The notes below the pieces were generated by a model. That model ran no database searches. It worked only from the letters and a program-made list of their open reading frames with translations, and was not told the origin of the DNA. Below are positions 8,948-17,671 of a stretch of 64,000 nucleotides of DNA, piece after piece. A program made the translations under genes and the position numbers. The stretch is from an uncultured Roseobacter sp. (GTDB taxonomy: Bacteria; Pseudomonadota; Alphaproteobacteria; Rhodobacterales; Rhodobacteraceae), in assembly GCA_947488305.1 (NCBI GenBank), contig CANKZM010000003.1:186001-250000 (forward strand), given 5' to 3'. Each line of letters starts with the position of its first letter. The first letter of the stretch is position 1.

Positions 8948-9976
8948 ATGAATCTAAAAGAACTATCTAAACAACTTAACTTGTCACAGACAACTGTGAG
9001 CCGCGCCCTGAACGGCTACCCCGAAGTGAATGAGGCGACGAGAAAGCGGGTCACTGAAGCTGCACGCAAGTATCGATACCGCCCCAATGTGCGCGCCCGG
9101 ACACTCGCGACCGGTAAATCAATGTCGATCGGGCATATTATTCCGATGTCAAAGCAGAACGAACTGGTCAACATGGTCTTTTCCGACTTCATAGCTGGTG
9201 CCGGTTTGGTCTATGCAGATCATGGATACAATATGACGCTGACCATCGTTAAGGATGACGACGAGTTGGAAGCCTATCGCGGTTTTGCGGAGCGGGGCGC
9301 TGTTGACGGCGTCATCGTGCAGGCCCCCACCCGCGAAGATCGCAGGATCTCATTTTTGGCTGATCTGGACATTCCTTTCGTCGTGCATGGGCGTGCTTCG
9401 CAGATAAGGGCACCCTACGGCTGGCTGGATGTGAACAACAAACGCGCGATTCAGACGGCGACAAAGCACCTTCTTTCACTTGGTCATCACAGGATCGCTA
9501 TGCTCAACGGTCTGGAAACGCTGGATTTCGCGGTCCGTCGCCGCGATGGATATCTGGCGGCCCTTCGCGAGGCGAATATCCCGCCAGACGACAGCTTAAT
9601 GCGTTCAAACGACATGTCTGAACCCAACGGTTACGAGGCAGCGATGGAACTGCTTGCGTTGAAGGCGCCGCCAACAGCGTTCGTGGCCTCATCAATGATC
9701 TTGGCCCTTGGCGTCAAACGTGCAATCGAAGAGAACAATTTGGAAATGGGCAAGGATGTCTCTGTCATCTGTTTTGATGATGACATTTCGTACCTGCCCA
9801 ACGCCGGTGACACGCCCTTGTTTACCGCTCTGCGCTCTTCGGTCAGGGCCGCGGGAGCGCGCTGCGCCTCGCTTTTGATCGAACGGATAAATAAGCCGGA
9901 CGCTCCACTGCCCAATGAACTTTGGGAAGCAGAACTAGTCCATGGGGCCTCAACCGGTCCCGGACCAAACGCGTGA
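8948..9976 (+). CDS. aglR: LacI-family transcriptional regulator of the agl genes
   Basis: 342-residue repressor with an N-terminal LacI helix-turn-helix (LKELSKQLNLSQTTVSRAL) and hinge helix (RPNVRARTLATG region). A periplasmic-binding-protein-like sensor domain fills the rest, with the usual C-terminal dimer surface. It is divergent from aglE with two CAAAGCGCTTTG palindromes in between, and is followed 12 bases later by a GH1 glucosidase. This placement suggests it represses both arms and is released by an alpha-glucoside. The gene name is inferred from position. Confidence 0.85.
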   Translation: MNLKELSKQLNLSQTTVSRALNGYPEVNEATRKRVTEAARKYRYRPNVRARTLATGKSMSIGHIIPMSKQNELVNMVFSDFIAGAGLVYADHGYNMTLTIVKDDDELEAYRGFAERGAVDGVIVQAPTREDRRISFLADLDIPFVVHGRASQIRAPYGWLDVNNKRAIQTATKHLLSLGHHRIAMLNGLETLDFAVRRRDGYLAALREANIPPDDSLMRSNDMSEPNGYEAAMELLALKAPPTAFVASSMILALGVKRAIEENNLEMGKDVSVICFDDDISYLPNAGDTPLFTALRSSVRAAGARCASLLIERINKPDAPLPNELWEAELVHGASTGPGPNA

Positions 9977-9988
9977 AAGACTGAATCA

Positions 9989-11302
9989 ATGAAATTCTCA
10001 CGGAGCGATTTCCCGCAGGACTTCCTGTTTGCCGCAGCAACTTCAAGTTACCAGATCGAGGGTCATGGGTTTGGAGGAGCAGGGCAAACCCATTGGGATA
10101 CGTTCGCTGCGACGCCCGGCAACGTTGTCCGGGCCGAGCACGGTGCGATTGCCTGCGACCACTACCACCGATGGGAAGAAGACCTCGGCCTGATGCAGGC
10201 AATGGGGCTCGACGCCTATCGCTTCTCCACAAGTTGGGCGCGTGTCATGCCCGAAGGACGCGGCGCAGTGAATGCTGACGGGCTCGATTTCTACGACCGG
10301 CTGGTCGATGGCATGTTGGCGCGCGGATTAAAGCCGATGGCCACCTTGTACCATTGGGAACTCCCCTCTGCGCTGGCAGACAAGGGGGGATGGGCGAACC
10401 CGGATATCGCGCATTGGCTGGCGGATTTTGCCACCGTGATCATGGAAAAGATCGGTGATCGGGTGTTCAGCGCGGCGCCGATTAACGAGCCGTGGTGCGT
10501 TGCTTGGCTATCCCATTTTCTGGGCGGCCACGCCCCCGGCTTGCGCGATATTCGCGCCGCCGCTCATGCCATGCATCACGTGCTTACGGCGCATGGCAGG
10601 TCCGTGGAGGCAATGCGGGCTCTAGGTGTGCAAAATCTTGGGGCTGTTTGCAATTTCGAGGATGTGTACCCGGCCGACGACAGTGTCGCAGCGCAAAAAG
10701 CCGCCCAAACCTATGAGGGTATCTACAATAGGTTTTTCGTAGGTGGTCTGTTCAACGGGTCCTATCCTCAGGACGTATTGGACGGACTGGAACCCTATCT
10801 GCCCAAAGGTTGGGACAAGGATTTCGACTTGATCCAGCAACCGCTCGACTGGTTCGGGATCAATTACTACACCTGCAAACGCGTCGCATCGGACAGCGGC
10901 CCCTGGCCTTCCACGAAAGAAGTTGAGGGGCCGCTGCCGAAAACCCAGATGGACTGGGAGATAAAACCTGATGGGCTGGAACATATCCTGACGTGGTTGA
11001 GCAAGAACTACACCGGCGCACTGCCCCTTTACGTTACCGAAAACGGCATGGCCAACCCGGATGTTGTCGGGCAGGATGACGTGGCCAGAATTGACTATTT
11101 GGACGCGCATCTCGCCGCTGCGCGCCGTGCGATGGACCAAGGTGCGCCATTGGCCGGCTACACGTTCTGGTCATTACTCGACAACTACGAATGGGCCCTC
11201 GGCTATGAGAAACGTTTCGGGCTGGTTCATGTGGATTTCGAAACTCTGCAGCGAACCCCGAAAGCCTCCTACCACGCAATTCGGGACGCGCTTTGCCGCT
11301 AG
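9989..11302 (+). CDS. bglA: Beta-glucosidase, GH1 family
   Basis: Cytoplasmic GH1 beta-glucosidase, 437 residues, no signal peptide. The acid/base is E167 in the INEPW motif and the nucleophile E351 in YVTENG. Other GH1 landmarks are present: TLYHWELP at 119-126 and the sugar-binding W-rich motif near LLDNYEWALGYEKRFGLVHVD. It is probably cotranscribed with aglR, so the alpha-glucoside regulator may also control a beta-glucosidase. Its TAG stop shares the bases CTAG with the stop of the convergent peroxidase gene. Confidence 0.92.
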   Translation: MKFSRSDFPQDFLFAAATSSYQIEGHGFGGAGQTHWDTFAATPGNVVRAEHGAIACDHYHRWEEDLGLMQAMGLDAYRFSTSWARVMPEGRGAVNADGLDFYDRLVDGMLARGLKPMATLYHWELPSALADKGGWANPDIAHWLADFATVIMEKIGDRVFSAAPINEPWCVAWLSHFLGGHAPGLRDIRAAAHAMHHVLTAHGRSVEAMRALGVQNLGAVCNFEDVYPADDSVAAQKAAQTYEGIYNRFFVGGLFNGSYPQDVLDGLEPYLPKGWDKDFDLIQQPLDWFGINYYTCKRVASDSGPWPSTKEVEGPLPKTQMDWEIKPDGLEHILTWLSKNYTGALPLYVTENGMANPDVVGQDDVARIDYLDAHLAAARRAMDQGAPLAGYTFWSLLDNYEWALGYEKRFGLVHVDFETLQRTPKASYHAIRDALCR

Positions 11303-12582
11303 GGGACAAACCACTCAGGAACGCCAAACGGGGGGGTGGTGACCCCTTCCCCTGTCAATACTTCAAGAAACGCTACCAGTTCATTGATTTCTTTATCATT
11401 TAGTCCAACTGAAGAAATTTGGACGGCACGGCCTTGCCGGGCCAGTTCAAGCTTGTCGGCCTGAATAATGAAGTCGGAGGACGCCAGCCATGGGACCTCT
11501 GGCAGACGTGCATCCTCGCGCTGCCAGGCAGCCAACGCTTGTTTCGGGTCGAGATGGTGCCGGATCATGGCTTCGAGCGTTGGATAGGCCCCGTTGTGCC
11601 CGTAGGGACCTGTAAGGGCGACGTTGCGCAGCATCGGTGTCCGGAAGGTATAAGCGTCCTCCAACCGGTTACTTTCACCCATCCTGCCAACATCCCTCGC
11701 ATATGGATCCCATTGCCGCGTCCGCCCTGGCCCGAAGGCAGGCAATCCGAGCGCATGAAATTTCTGATCCGAAAGCAGCGGGCCAGAATGACAACTTGCA
11801 CAATTAGCCTTTCCGTAGAACAGAGCCATGCCACGGCGTTGCCTGTCGGTCAGCGCGCCATGATCCCCTGCGAGGTAATGGTCAAAAGGGCTATCGATGC
11901 TTTGCCACTCAACCGCCATGAAGGCCGCCAAAGCATTGGCAATCTCGACGATGGTCACCTCTTCGCGCGCGTCGATATGATCGAAAGCTGCCACGAACCT
12001 CTCGCCATAGCGATCCTGCGACCGCACACGTTTGGCAAGGATGGGCCATGCCGCGTCAATGCGATCATGAACGGCGCCGATCACTTCGTTTTCACCGGGA
12101 TTACCCGCCATCTCGAACTGCGCGACCAACGGAAACAAGGCTTGCGCGGCCAGAAGAGAATTCAAGCCGGATGGCAGCCACTCCTGCGCGGGCGAGTTGA
12201 ATCCATTTCCATAGAGCTCTGACTGGCTGAGCCGCCCGTCGTGGAACATCACAGTGAGGTCACGTGCACCCAGGTTCCAAAGCCCGGGTGCGTTGCGCGG
12301 GATACGCTTGACGATGCGGCTCTCCCCCCGCCCCGGCGTGCGTTTTGGGCCAAGGCCTTCGCCGCCTTCCCCGATGCCAAGACTTAGCCCATCCCCGGTC
12401 CCGAAATCCGGATGATGGCAATGCGCACAACTTATGTTCTGATTTCCCGACAGGATCGGATCATAAAACAGATCATGCCCCAAGGCCGCTTGAACAGGGT
12501 CGAATTCAATGAAATCCTCCGCCGTGAGCGGGCGCGGCAAATCACCTGCCGCCGCAACCGATGCCAGTACCGAAAGGATCAA
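11299..12582 (-). CDS. Di-haem cytochrome c peroxidase / MauG-like protein
   Basis: Periplasmic c-type di-haem protein of the bacterial cytochrome c peroxidase/MauG superfamily. It would reduce peroxide or carry out an oxidative modification. Haem motifs CAHCH (52-56) and CASCH (261-265) are both complete in a 427-residue protein, and the GHNGAYPTLEAMI motif near the end is typical. The frame is open to 13260, but that part is antisense to a convincing Sel1 gene. I therefore start at the TTG at 12582, which yields a short signal peptide ending near SVAAAG. The start is uncertain, as no strong ribosome site is seen. Tail-to-tail with bglA. Confidence 0.85.
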   Translation of the reverse strand: MILSVLASVAAAGDLPRPLTAEDFIEFDPVQAALGHDLFYDPILSGNQNISCAHCHHPDFGTGDGLSLGIGEGGEGLGPKRTPGRGESRIVKRIPRNAPGLWNLGARDLTVMFHDGRLSQSELYGNGFNSPAQEWLPSGLNSLLAAQALFPLVAQFEMAGNPGENEVIGAVHDRIDAAWPILAKRVRSQDRYGERFVAAFDHIDAREEVTIVEIANALAAFMAVEWQSIDSPFDHYLAGDHGALTDRQRRGMALFYGKANCASCHSGPLLSDQKFHALGLPAFGPGRTRQWDPYARDVGRMGESNRLEDAYTFRTPMLRNVALTGPYGHNGAYPTLEAMIRHHLDPKQALAAWQREDARLPEVPWLASSDFIIQADKLELARQGRAVQISSVGLNDKEINELVAFLEVLTGEGVTTPPFGVPEWFVP

Positions 12583-12585
12583 CCC

Positions 12586-13056
12586 TTGCGCGCTATAGCC
12601 CTTGCCCTTGCCCTTGTAGCCGGCCCGGTATTTGCCGAATTGGAGGAAGCGCGCGATCTCATGGAGGAAGGACGCTTTGCAGAGGCGCGCGAGGCGCTTT
12701 GGCCAGCGGCCCGGTCGGGCAATGCGGAAGCTGAGGAGTTGATTGGCGTGATGTACGCCATGGGCCTTGGTGTGCCCAAAGACGATCAGCGCGCCTTTGA
12801 ATGGTATCTGAGGTCGGCCATGAAAGGGCACGCTGGCGCCCAGTCTGGTGTCGGTTGGTACTATGAAGTCGGGCGCGGCATCCCTGCCCCGGATCTCGTC
12901 CGAGCTTATATGTGGTACACGCTTTCCGCGATTGGCGGCGACCCTGACGCTGCCATCAGCCTTGAAGAGGTGGTCAAAAAGATGACTGCGGAAGAGATTG
13001 AAAAAGCTCATATTCTCGTAAGTGACTACAAGGTCTGGATGTATCCATTCCGTTGA
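12586..13056 (+). CDS. Secreted Sel1-repeat protein
   Basis: 156-residue periplasmic protein with a signal peptide (about residues 1-17, ending VFA) and two Sel1/TPR-like repeats (about 46-82 and 83-118; GNAEAEELIGVMYAMGLGV and the following AGAQSGVGWYYEVGRG). The TTG start at 12586 is chosen because AAAGGA lies seven bases upstream and the signal peptide follows directly; the longer open frame has no sensible N-terminus. It begins three bases from the proposed divergent start of the peroxidase, so each gene's promoter must lie inside the other's coding sequence unless one start is wrong. Sel1 proteins usually mediate protein contacts; partner unknown. Confidence 0.75.
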   Translation: MRAIALALALVAGPVFAELEEARDLMEEGRFAEAREALWPAARSGNAEAEELIGVMYAMGLGVPKDDQRAFEWYLRSAMKGHAGAQSGVGWYYEVGRGIPAPDLVRAYMWYTLSAIGGDPDAAISLEEVVKKMTAEEIEKAHILVSDYKVWMYPFR

Positions 13057-13149
13057 GTTTGCCATCTGTTTCACGGCATGAAAAGTGCGTATTCGAACAT
13101 GGGCACACTCAGATACGGGTGTTACCTGACAAGCTGATCTTTGACCTGC

Positions 13150-13183
13150 CCGCAAAGAAAAAGGGCTGCTTTGTGCAGCCCTT
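13150..13183 (-). terminator. Rho-independent terminator after the TRAP operon
   Basis: Perfect nine-base-pair stem (AAGGGCTGC, loop of five, GCAGCCCTT; 13161-13183) followed on the minus strand by a T-rich run. It lies 25 bases past the dctP stop codon and is oriented to end transcription of that operon. Confidence 0.8.
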
Positions 13184-13207
13184 ATCCATTTCGCATGATC
13201 GGCAGAC

Positions 13208-14266
13208 TCAGTTGAGGTCTGCGGCCCGCGCAGCGCCAACCTCTGCTTCAGCCTCTGCAACTGCGGTCGTCAAGGCTTCAAAGATTTCCTCACCACGACC
13301 AACATTGCCTTTGAACCAGTCAAACACTGGTGCAGCACCTTCCTTGAAGGCAGCTTTTTGCTCGGGTGTTGGTACGTAAAGATCTCCACCTTCTGCTACA
13401 AACTGCTCGTAGGCCGGGATGGATTTGCGCTTGGGCGAGGCAAAGGTTGCCTGTTGCAGCGCGTAGAAGCCATCCACAACGACCTGGCGCATGTCTTCAG
13501 GCATCGCGAGGAATTTCTCGTTGCTCATCCACCAGAGGGCGCCCATGTAGGCGTGTCCGTCAAGCGTGACATATTTCAGGCCCGCATCCGGGAACTTCAT
13601 ACCCATGATGTCGGTGATGCCGTTCTTGGACCCTTCAACAACGCCGGTTTGGAACGATGTGAAAAGCTCGGGCCATGGGATCGGTGTTGGGGCAGCACCA
13701 AGTGCTTTCACCAGTTCCTGCGGCAGGTCTGCGACCACGGTACGGATTTTCAACCCTTCCATGTCGGCAGGTTCTGCCACGCGGCGTTTGGTATTGGCAA
13801 AGTTGCGCCAGCCACCCGTATTGCCGATGGTCATCAGCCGGATGCTATCGCCGGAGTCTTCCAAAGCCATCGCCCGCATCTTGCGTGTGAAATCGCCGGA
13901 AAGCACATGCTCAGCGATGCGGTCGTCCGCCATCAGATACGGCAAGTCAAGCACCTGAACATACGGGAAAATGCCTGATGCCCCGCCGGACGTGGAGACA
14001 TAGACATCAATCGTGCCATCCGCGACACCCTGAAGGCATTCCGCACCGTTGGAGCACAGTTGCGTCCCGATAAAGAGCTCAACTCCGATCGCGCCGTTGG
14101 AGGCGGATTCCACATAGTTCTTGAACACGACCAGACCGTCATAGTCTTCGTCGTTTTCATTGGAGTTGGCTGTGGCACGGATCATGATGTCCTGTGCGGA
14201 AGCGGCCACGGCAGTGCCCGCGAGCAAAGCAGCAAGCGCCACCGATTTAAGGGTTTGTTTTAGCAT
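13208..14266 (-). CDS. dctP: TRAP transporter substrate-binding protein (DctP family)
   Basis: Periplasmic binding protein of a TRAP importer, 352 residues with a signal peptide ending near AVAASAQ. The DctP fold is recognisable from the LPYLMADD region, the LKIRTV motif with the arginine that typically binds a substrate carboxylate, and the GVVEGSKNGI segment. It is the last gene of the operon, after dctQ and dctM. The substrate is unknown. If the upstream genes are a sulfoquinovose desulfonation set, the ligand may be a sulfonated sugar or glycoside, whose anionic group a TRAP protein could bind. That is inference. Confidence 0.85.
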   Translation of the reverse strand: MLKQTLKSVALAALLAGTAVAASAQDIMIRATANSNENDEDYDGLVVFKNYVESASNGAIGVELFIGTQLCSNGAECLQGVADGTIDVYVSTSGGASGIFPYVQVLDLPYLMADDRIAEHVLSGDFTRKMRAMALEDSGDSIRLMTIGNTGGWRNFANTKRRVAEPADMEGLKIRTVVADLPQELVKALGAAPTPIPWPELFTSFQTGVVEGSKNGITDIMGMKFPDAGLKYVTLDGHAYMGALWWMSNEKFLAMPEDMRQVVVDGFYALQQATFASPKRKSIPAYEQFVAEGGDLYVPTPEQKAAFKEGAAPVFDWFKGNVGRGEEIFEALTTAVAEAEAEVGAARAADLN

Positions 14267-14297
14267 TTAAGTCCTCCCATTGGATTATTTGTTTGTT

Positions 14298-15587
14298 TTA
14301 GTTCGCAAATCCCGTTAGGCGCGGGATCGTCATAGAAAGCGCGGGAATGTAGGTTATGAGAAAGATAACCACAATTTCCACGGCAAGGAACGGCAGAATA
14401 GCCTTGGAGATGGCTTCGACCCTTTCGCCCGAAACCGATGAGGCCACAAAGAGCACCAGCCCCATGGGCGGCGTTGCGAGCCCGACGGTCAGGTTGACGC
14501 TCATGATGATCGCAAAGTGGATCGGATCGACACCCAAGCTGACAAAGATCGGCCCGAGGATCGGCCCCAGAATGATAATCGCAGGACCCGCGTCAAGGAA
14601 CATGCCCACGGCAAAGAGCAGCAGGTTGATCAGGAACAACAGGATCAGCGGGTTCGATGTCAGCGCGAGCACAAACTCCGCCATGGCCTCCGGTGCATGT
14701 GACAGGCTGACAACCGTTTTGAACGCCATCGCAGCACCAACAAGCAGAAGAACAACTGCAGAAGTCAGCCCGGACCGGCCCAGAACATCTGGCAGCTCGC
14801 TCACCTTCAGGGACCGCATGACAAAAAGCCCAATGATGAGCGCATAGGCGACAGCGACAGCAGCGGCCTCGGTTGGCGTGAACACACCCGCCAGGATACC
14901 GCCAAGGATAATTACAGGTGTCAAAAGCGGGAAGAACGCTTTCAGGCTGGCTTGTCCCCGCTCCGCCCACGTGTGCTTCTTGGTGGCAACAGGGAAGTCG
15001 TATTTGTCCGCCATGACCTTGACCATGAACATCAGGCCAAGCCCGACCATGACCCCCGGAACGATGCCTGCCAGGAACAATGCGGCGACACTTTCGCCCA
15101 TGACGTAAGCGTAGATGATCATGATGCCCGACGGCGGAATGATTGGCCCGATAACGGAGCTTGCCGCCGTAATTGCCGCGGCAAACTTGCGGCTGTAACC
15201 TTGCTTTTCCATCGCCGGGATCAGCATCGACCCCAAGGCCGATGTATCCGCCACGGCAGACCCCGACAGGCCGGCAAAAAGCATCGACGACAGGATATTC
15301 ACATGCGCCAAGCCACCGCGCAGATGCCCCATCATCGCTTGGCTGAATTCGACGAGGCGCATGGTAATGCCGCCTCTGTTCATCAATTCACCCGCTAGCA
15401 TGAAGAATGGGATCGCCATCAAGGGGAAGCTGTCCATCCCATTGTAAACATTCCTGTAAAGCAGGGTGATGTCCTTCTCCTGCCCATTGAGCCAGAGCAA
15501 GATACCCGGTGCTGCAAGCAGTCCGAAAAAGACGGGCAATCCGATCAGAAGGAAGAGCAGGAAGAGCGGGAGGAACCAAACCAGCAT
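14298..15587 (-). CDS. dctM: TRAP transporter large permease (DctM)
   Basis: 429-residue membrane protein with about 12 hydrophobic segments and DctM landmarks such as LFAGLSGSAVADTSALG and IIPPSGIMIIYAY. It provides the ion-coupled transport path. It shares one base with the end of dctQ and is followed by dctP 31 bases on, so Q, M and P are one transcript. Confidence 0.92.
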   Translation of the reverse strand: MLVWFLPLFLLFLLIGLPVFFGLLAAPGILLWLNGQEKDITLLYRNVYNGMDSFPLMAIPFFMLAGELMNRGGITMRLVEFSQAMMGHLRGGLAHVNILSSMLFAGLSGSAVADTSALGSMLIPAMEKQGYSRKFAAAITAASSVIGPIIPPSGIMIIYAYVMGESVAALFLAGIVPGVMVGLGLMFMVKVMADKYDFPVATKKHTWAERGQASLKAFFPLLTPVIILGGILAGVFTPTEAAAVAVAYALIIGLFVMRSLKVSELPDVLGRSGLTSAVVLLLVGAAMAFKTVVSLSHAPEAMAEFVLALTSNPLILLFLINLLLFAVGMFLDAGPAIIILGPILGPIFVSLGVDPIHFAIIMSVNLTVGLATPPMGLVLFVASSVSGERVEAISKAILPFLAVEIVVIFLITYIPALSMTIPRLTGFAN

Positions 15588-16177
15588 TATTCAGCTCCTA
15601 CTTGTTCTTCAAGCGAGATAGGAGGCAAACGATCAGCACCCCCCAACATCTTGATGATCGCACGCAGGATCAGCTCAATATTGACCGAGATCAGCAACAC
15701 GACACCGACCAGAAGGGATGCCATCATCCAGCTGCGGGGCACGCGGAACCAGTTCTCAAAGCTCGTATCCGTTGGCAAATAGAGAGAAGCCGTCGCAAAA
15801 CGCCCGGCAAAGCCTGTGACTTCGGACCAGCCAATTTGTACCGCAACCAGCAAAACGCCAAGGCTGACAAACAACAATGTCAATGAAAGCAGAGCGCCAA
15901 GGATTGCGGGCAAAAACCGCACCACGGTGTCAATCGCCACAAATCCACCCCGCCGAAACGCGGTAGGCGCCATCAGCCCGGTCATCCATAGCATGCAAAA
16001 GCGGGCGGCTTCATCCGGCCAGGGCAAGGCATTGTTCAAGGCATATCGGTAGAAAACCTGAATGAGGATAGCGACAACCATGAAGGCAACCGCGACGATC
16101 CCAATCGCCCGCCCCAAGGTCAAAACAACCTCATTGAGCAGCCGAAGCGGTGTGAGCACCACCAGCAGTGCACCCAT
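15587..16177 (-). CDS. dctQ: TRAP transporter small permease (DctQ)
   Basis: 196-residue membrane protein with four hydrophobic segments and the DctQ signature near RYALNNALPWPDEAARFCMLWM. It forms the permease with DctM. It starts 76 bases after the flavin reductase gene, so read-through from the enzyme genes is likely. The start at 16177 has GGGAGG just upstream. Confidence 0.88.
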   Translation of the reverse strand: MGALLVVLTPLRLLNEVVLTLGRAIGIVAVAFMVVAILIQVFYRYALNNALPWPDEAARFCMLWMTGLMAPTAFRRGGFVAIDTVVRFLPAILGALLSLTLLFVSLGVLLVAVQIGWSEVTGFAGRFATASLYLPTDTSFENWFRVPRSWMMASLLVGVVLLISVNIELILRAIIKMLGGADRLPPISLEEQVGAE

Positions 16178-16253
16178 AAATGGGCCTCCTCCCTGTCACC
16201 GACGTTTCGCCGGTTTGGCGCGGGTTTTCCCCGCCCCTTCATTCGTTGGCGTT

Positions 16254-16784
16254 TTACGCCTGTTTGTCAAACTGTCTGAATTGCCCTTGGGAAAAAATCA
16301 GCGGCTCCCCCTCCCGGAACGCCGCTGATCGTACCCGACCGACCATGATCGCGTGATCCCCCGCATCGTGTAGCGCGTTGGTTTGACATTCAAAACGCGC
16401 CAGACAATCGTTCAGCAATGGCACACCAAACGCGTTAATTTGTACGTCCAATCCGTCGAAGGCCGTCCCTGAACGTGCGAAACCAAGTGCAACAGCTTGC
16501 TGTTCGGCAGACATCACATGGATCGCGAAGTGCTCGGCCTGTTCAAAAATCGCATAGCGACTTGAGGTCTTCGCGGGACACCACAAAATCAATGGCGGGT
16601 CCATCGAAACGCTTGAGAACGAATTGGCGGTCATTCCGATGATGCCACCATCGGGCGTCCTCGCTGTCACCACCGTGACACCGGATGCAAAACGACCCAA
16701 ACCGTCGCGAAACTGACGCTGAGTATCCGGTGTGGGTTCAAAGCCCTGAAAAGGCGTTATCTGCATGGTTCCGTCTGGCATCAT
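16254..16784 (-). CDS. smoA: Flavin reductase (SmoA-like), partner of the monooxygenase
   Basis: 176-residue flavin reductase of the HpaC/DIM6/NTAB fold. Typical sequence is seen at RFASGVTVVTARTPDGGIIG, the MTANSFSSVSMDPPL segment and a C-terminal HxIMVGRV motif. It would use NAD(P)H to supply reduced FMN to the SsuD-like monooxygenase two genes upstream. The ATG overlaps the aldo-keto reductase stop (ATGA), implying coupled translation. The three-enzyme set (monooxygenase, AKR, flavin reductase) matches the smoC-smoB-smoA core of sulfoquinovose oxidative desulfonation. The symbol is inferred from that set, not from this protein alone. Confidence 0.68.
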   Translation of the reverse strand: MMPDGTMQITPFQGFEPTPDTQRQFRDGLGRFASGVTVVTARTPDGGIIGMTANSFSSVSMDPPLILWCPAKTSSRYAIFEQAEHFAIHVMSAEQQAVALGFARSGTAFDGLDVQINAFGVPLLNDCLARFECQTNALHDAGDHAIMVGRVRSAAFREGEPLIFSQGQFRQFDKQA

Positions 16785-17671
16785 GGCACCTCATATCCGT
16801 TTGCCGCCTCGTAAAGTTCAAACCAGGTCTGGCGGTCCATTTCGACGCGCAACGCATCTGAAAAGCTTGCGATGCGGCTTAGGGTGTTGGTGCCCATCAC
16901 CGGCAGTATTCCTACGGGATGCGCCAGCAACCAGGCTACGGCAACCGCTGCCCTATCGACACCTTGTGCGGCAGCAATAGCATCCAGTTTCGACGAAACG
17001 GCGCTTGTTTCGGTCATCAAACTGCCGCCGCCTAACGGCGACCAGGCCATAGGTTTGATTTTATGTTGTTGCGCGTGCGCCAGATCACCGTTTGTGAAGC
17101 AGTCACGGGCAGCTAGGCTCAGTTCGATCTGGTTGGTGGCCAGAACGTTGGTCATGTTCGATTGCAACAAATCCCAGTCCCAAGGCCGGAAATTCGAAAC
17201 CCCCGCCGCCTTGATCTTGCCACTCGCGACAAGAGCGTCAAGCACGCCGCCGGTTTCAGCTGCATCCATCAGGGGATCGGGGCGGTGGATCAAAAGCAGA
17301 TCAATCTGCTCGAGCCCCATATGCAACAGGGACGCTTCAACCGAAGCGGTGATATGCGCGGCAGACGTATCATAATGCTTGACGCGGGCATCGGCGTACT
17401 TTCCTGTCGGCGCAATGATATCGCACTTGGTCACAATCTCCAGTTGATCACGTAACTCTTTGTTTTCTTTCAGACATGCACCGAGAACGGCTTCGGCGAC
17501 GTAGCCACCATATATATCGGCCTGATCCATCGTTGTGATGCCTTGGTCGAGACAGGCGTCAATTTTGGCACGCACTTTCCCGATGGACGTATCGGCATCA
17601 TCTGCCAGGCGCCACATTCCGTAAATGATGCGGCTAAATTCGAGGTCATGAGCCAGGCTTACCCGTTCCAT
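16781..17671 (-). CDS. smoB: Aldo-keto reductase (SmoB-like)
   Basis: 296-residue NADPH-dependent aldo-keto reductase. The catalytic tetrad is visible as D49, Y54 (in MDQADIYGG), K82 and H129 (LLIHRPDP). In the sulfo-SMO pathway SmoB reduces 6-oxo-glucose, released by desulfonation, to glucose. The ATG at 17671 overlaps the monooxygenase stop (TGATG); the frame is open to 17932 but the upstream part is antisense-like and lacks a start signal. It ends overlapping the flavin reductase. The general enzyme class is certain, the pathway role inferred from the neighbours and from my recollection of the Agrobacterium homologue. Confidence 0.7.
   Translation of the reverse strand: MERVSLAHDLEFSRIIYGMWRLADDADTSIGKVRAKIDACLDQGITTMDQADIYGGYVAEAVLGACLKENKELRDQLEIVTKCDIIAPTGKYADARVKHYDTSAAHITASVEASLLHMGLEQIDLLLIHRPDPLMDAAETGGVLDALVASGKIKAAGVSNFRPWDWDLLQSNMTNVLATNQIELSLAARDCFTNGDLAHAQQHKIKPMAWSPLGGGSLMTETSAVSSKLDAIAAAQGVDRAAVAVAWLLAHPVGILPVMGTNTLSRIASFSDALRVEMDRQTWFELYEAANGYEVP

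Noticed and set aside
12582-13260. N-terminal extension of the di-haem peroxidase frame (226 codons)
   Set aside because: It is antisense to the Sel1 gene, lacks protein character, and would place the signal peptide inside the protein.
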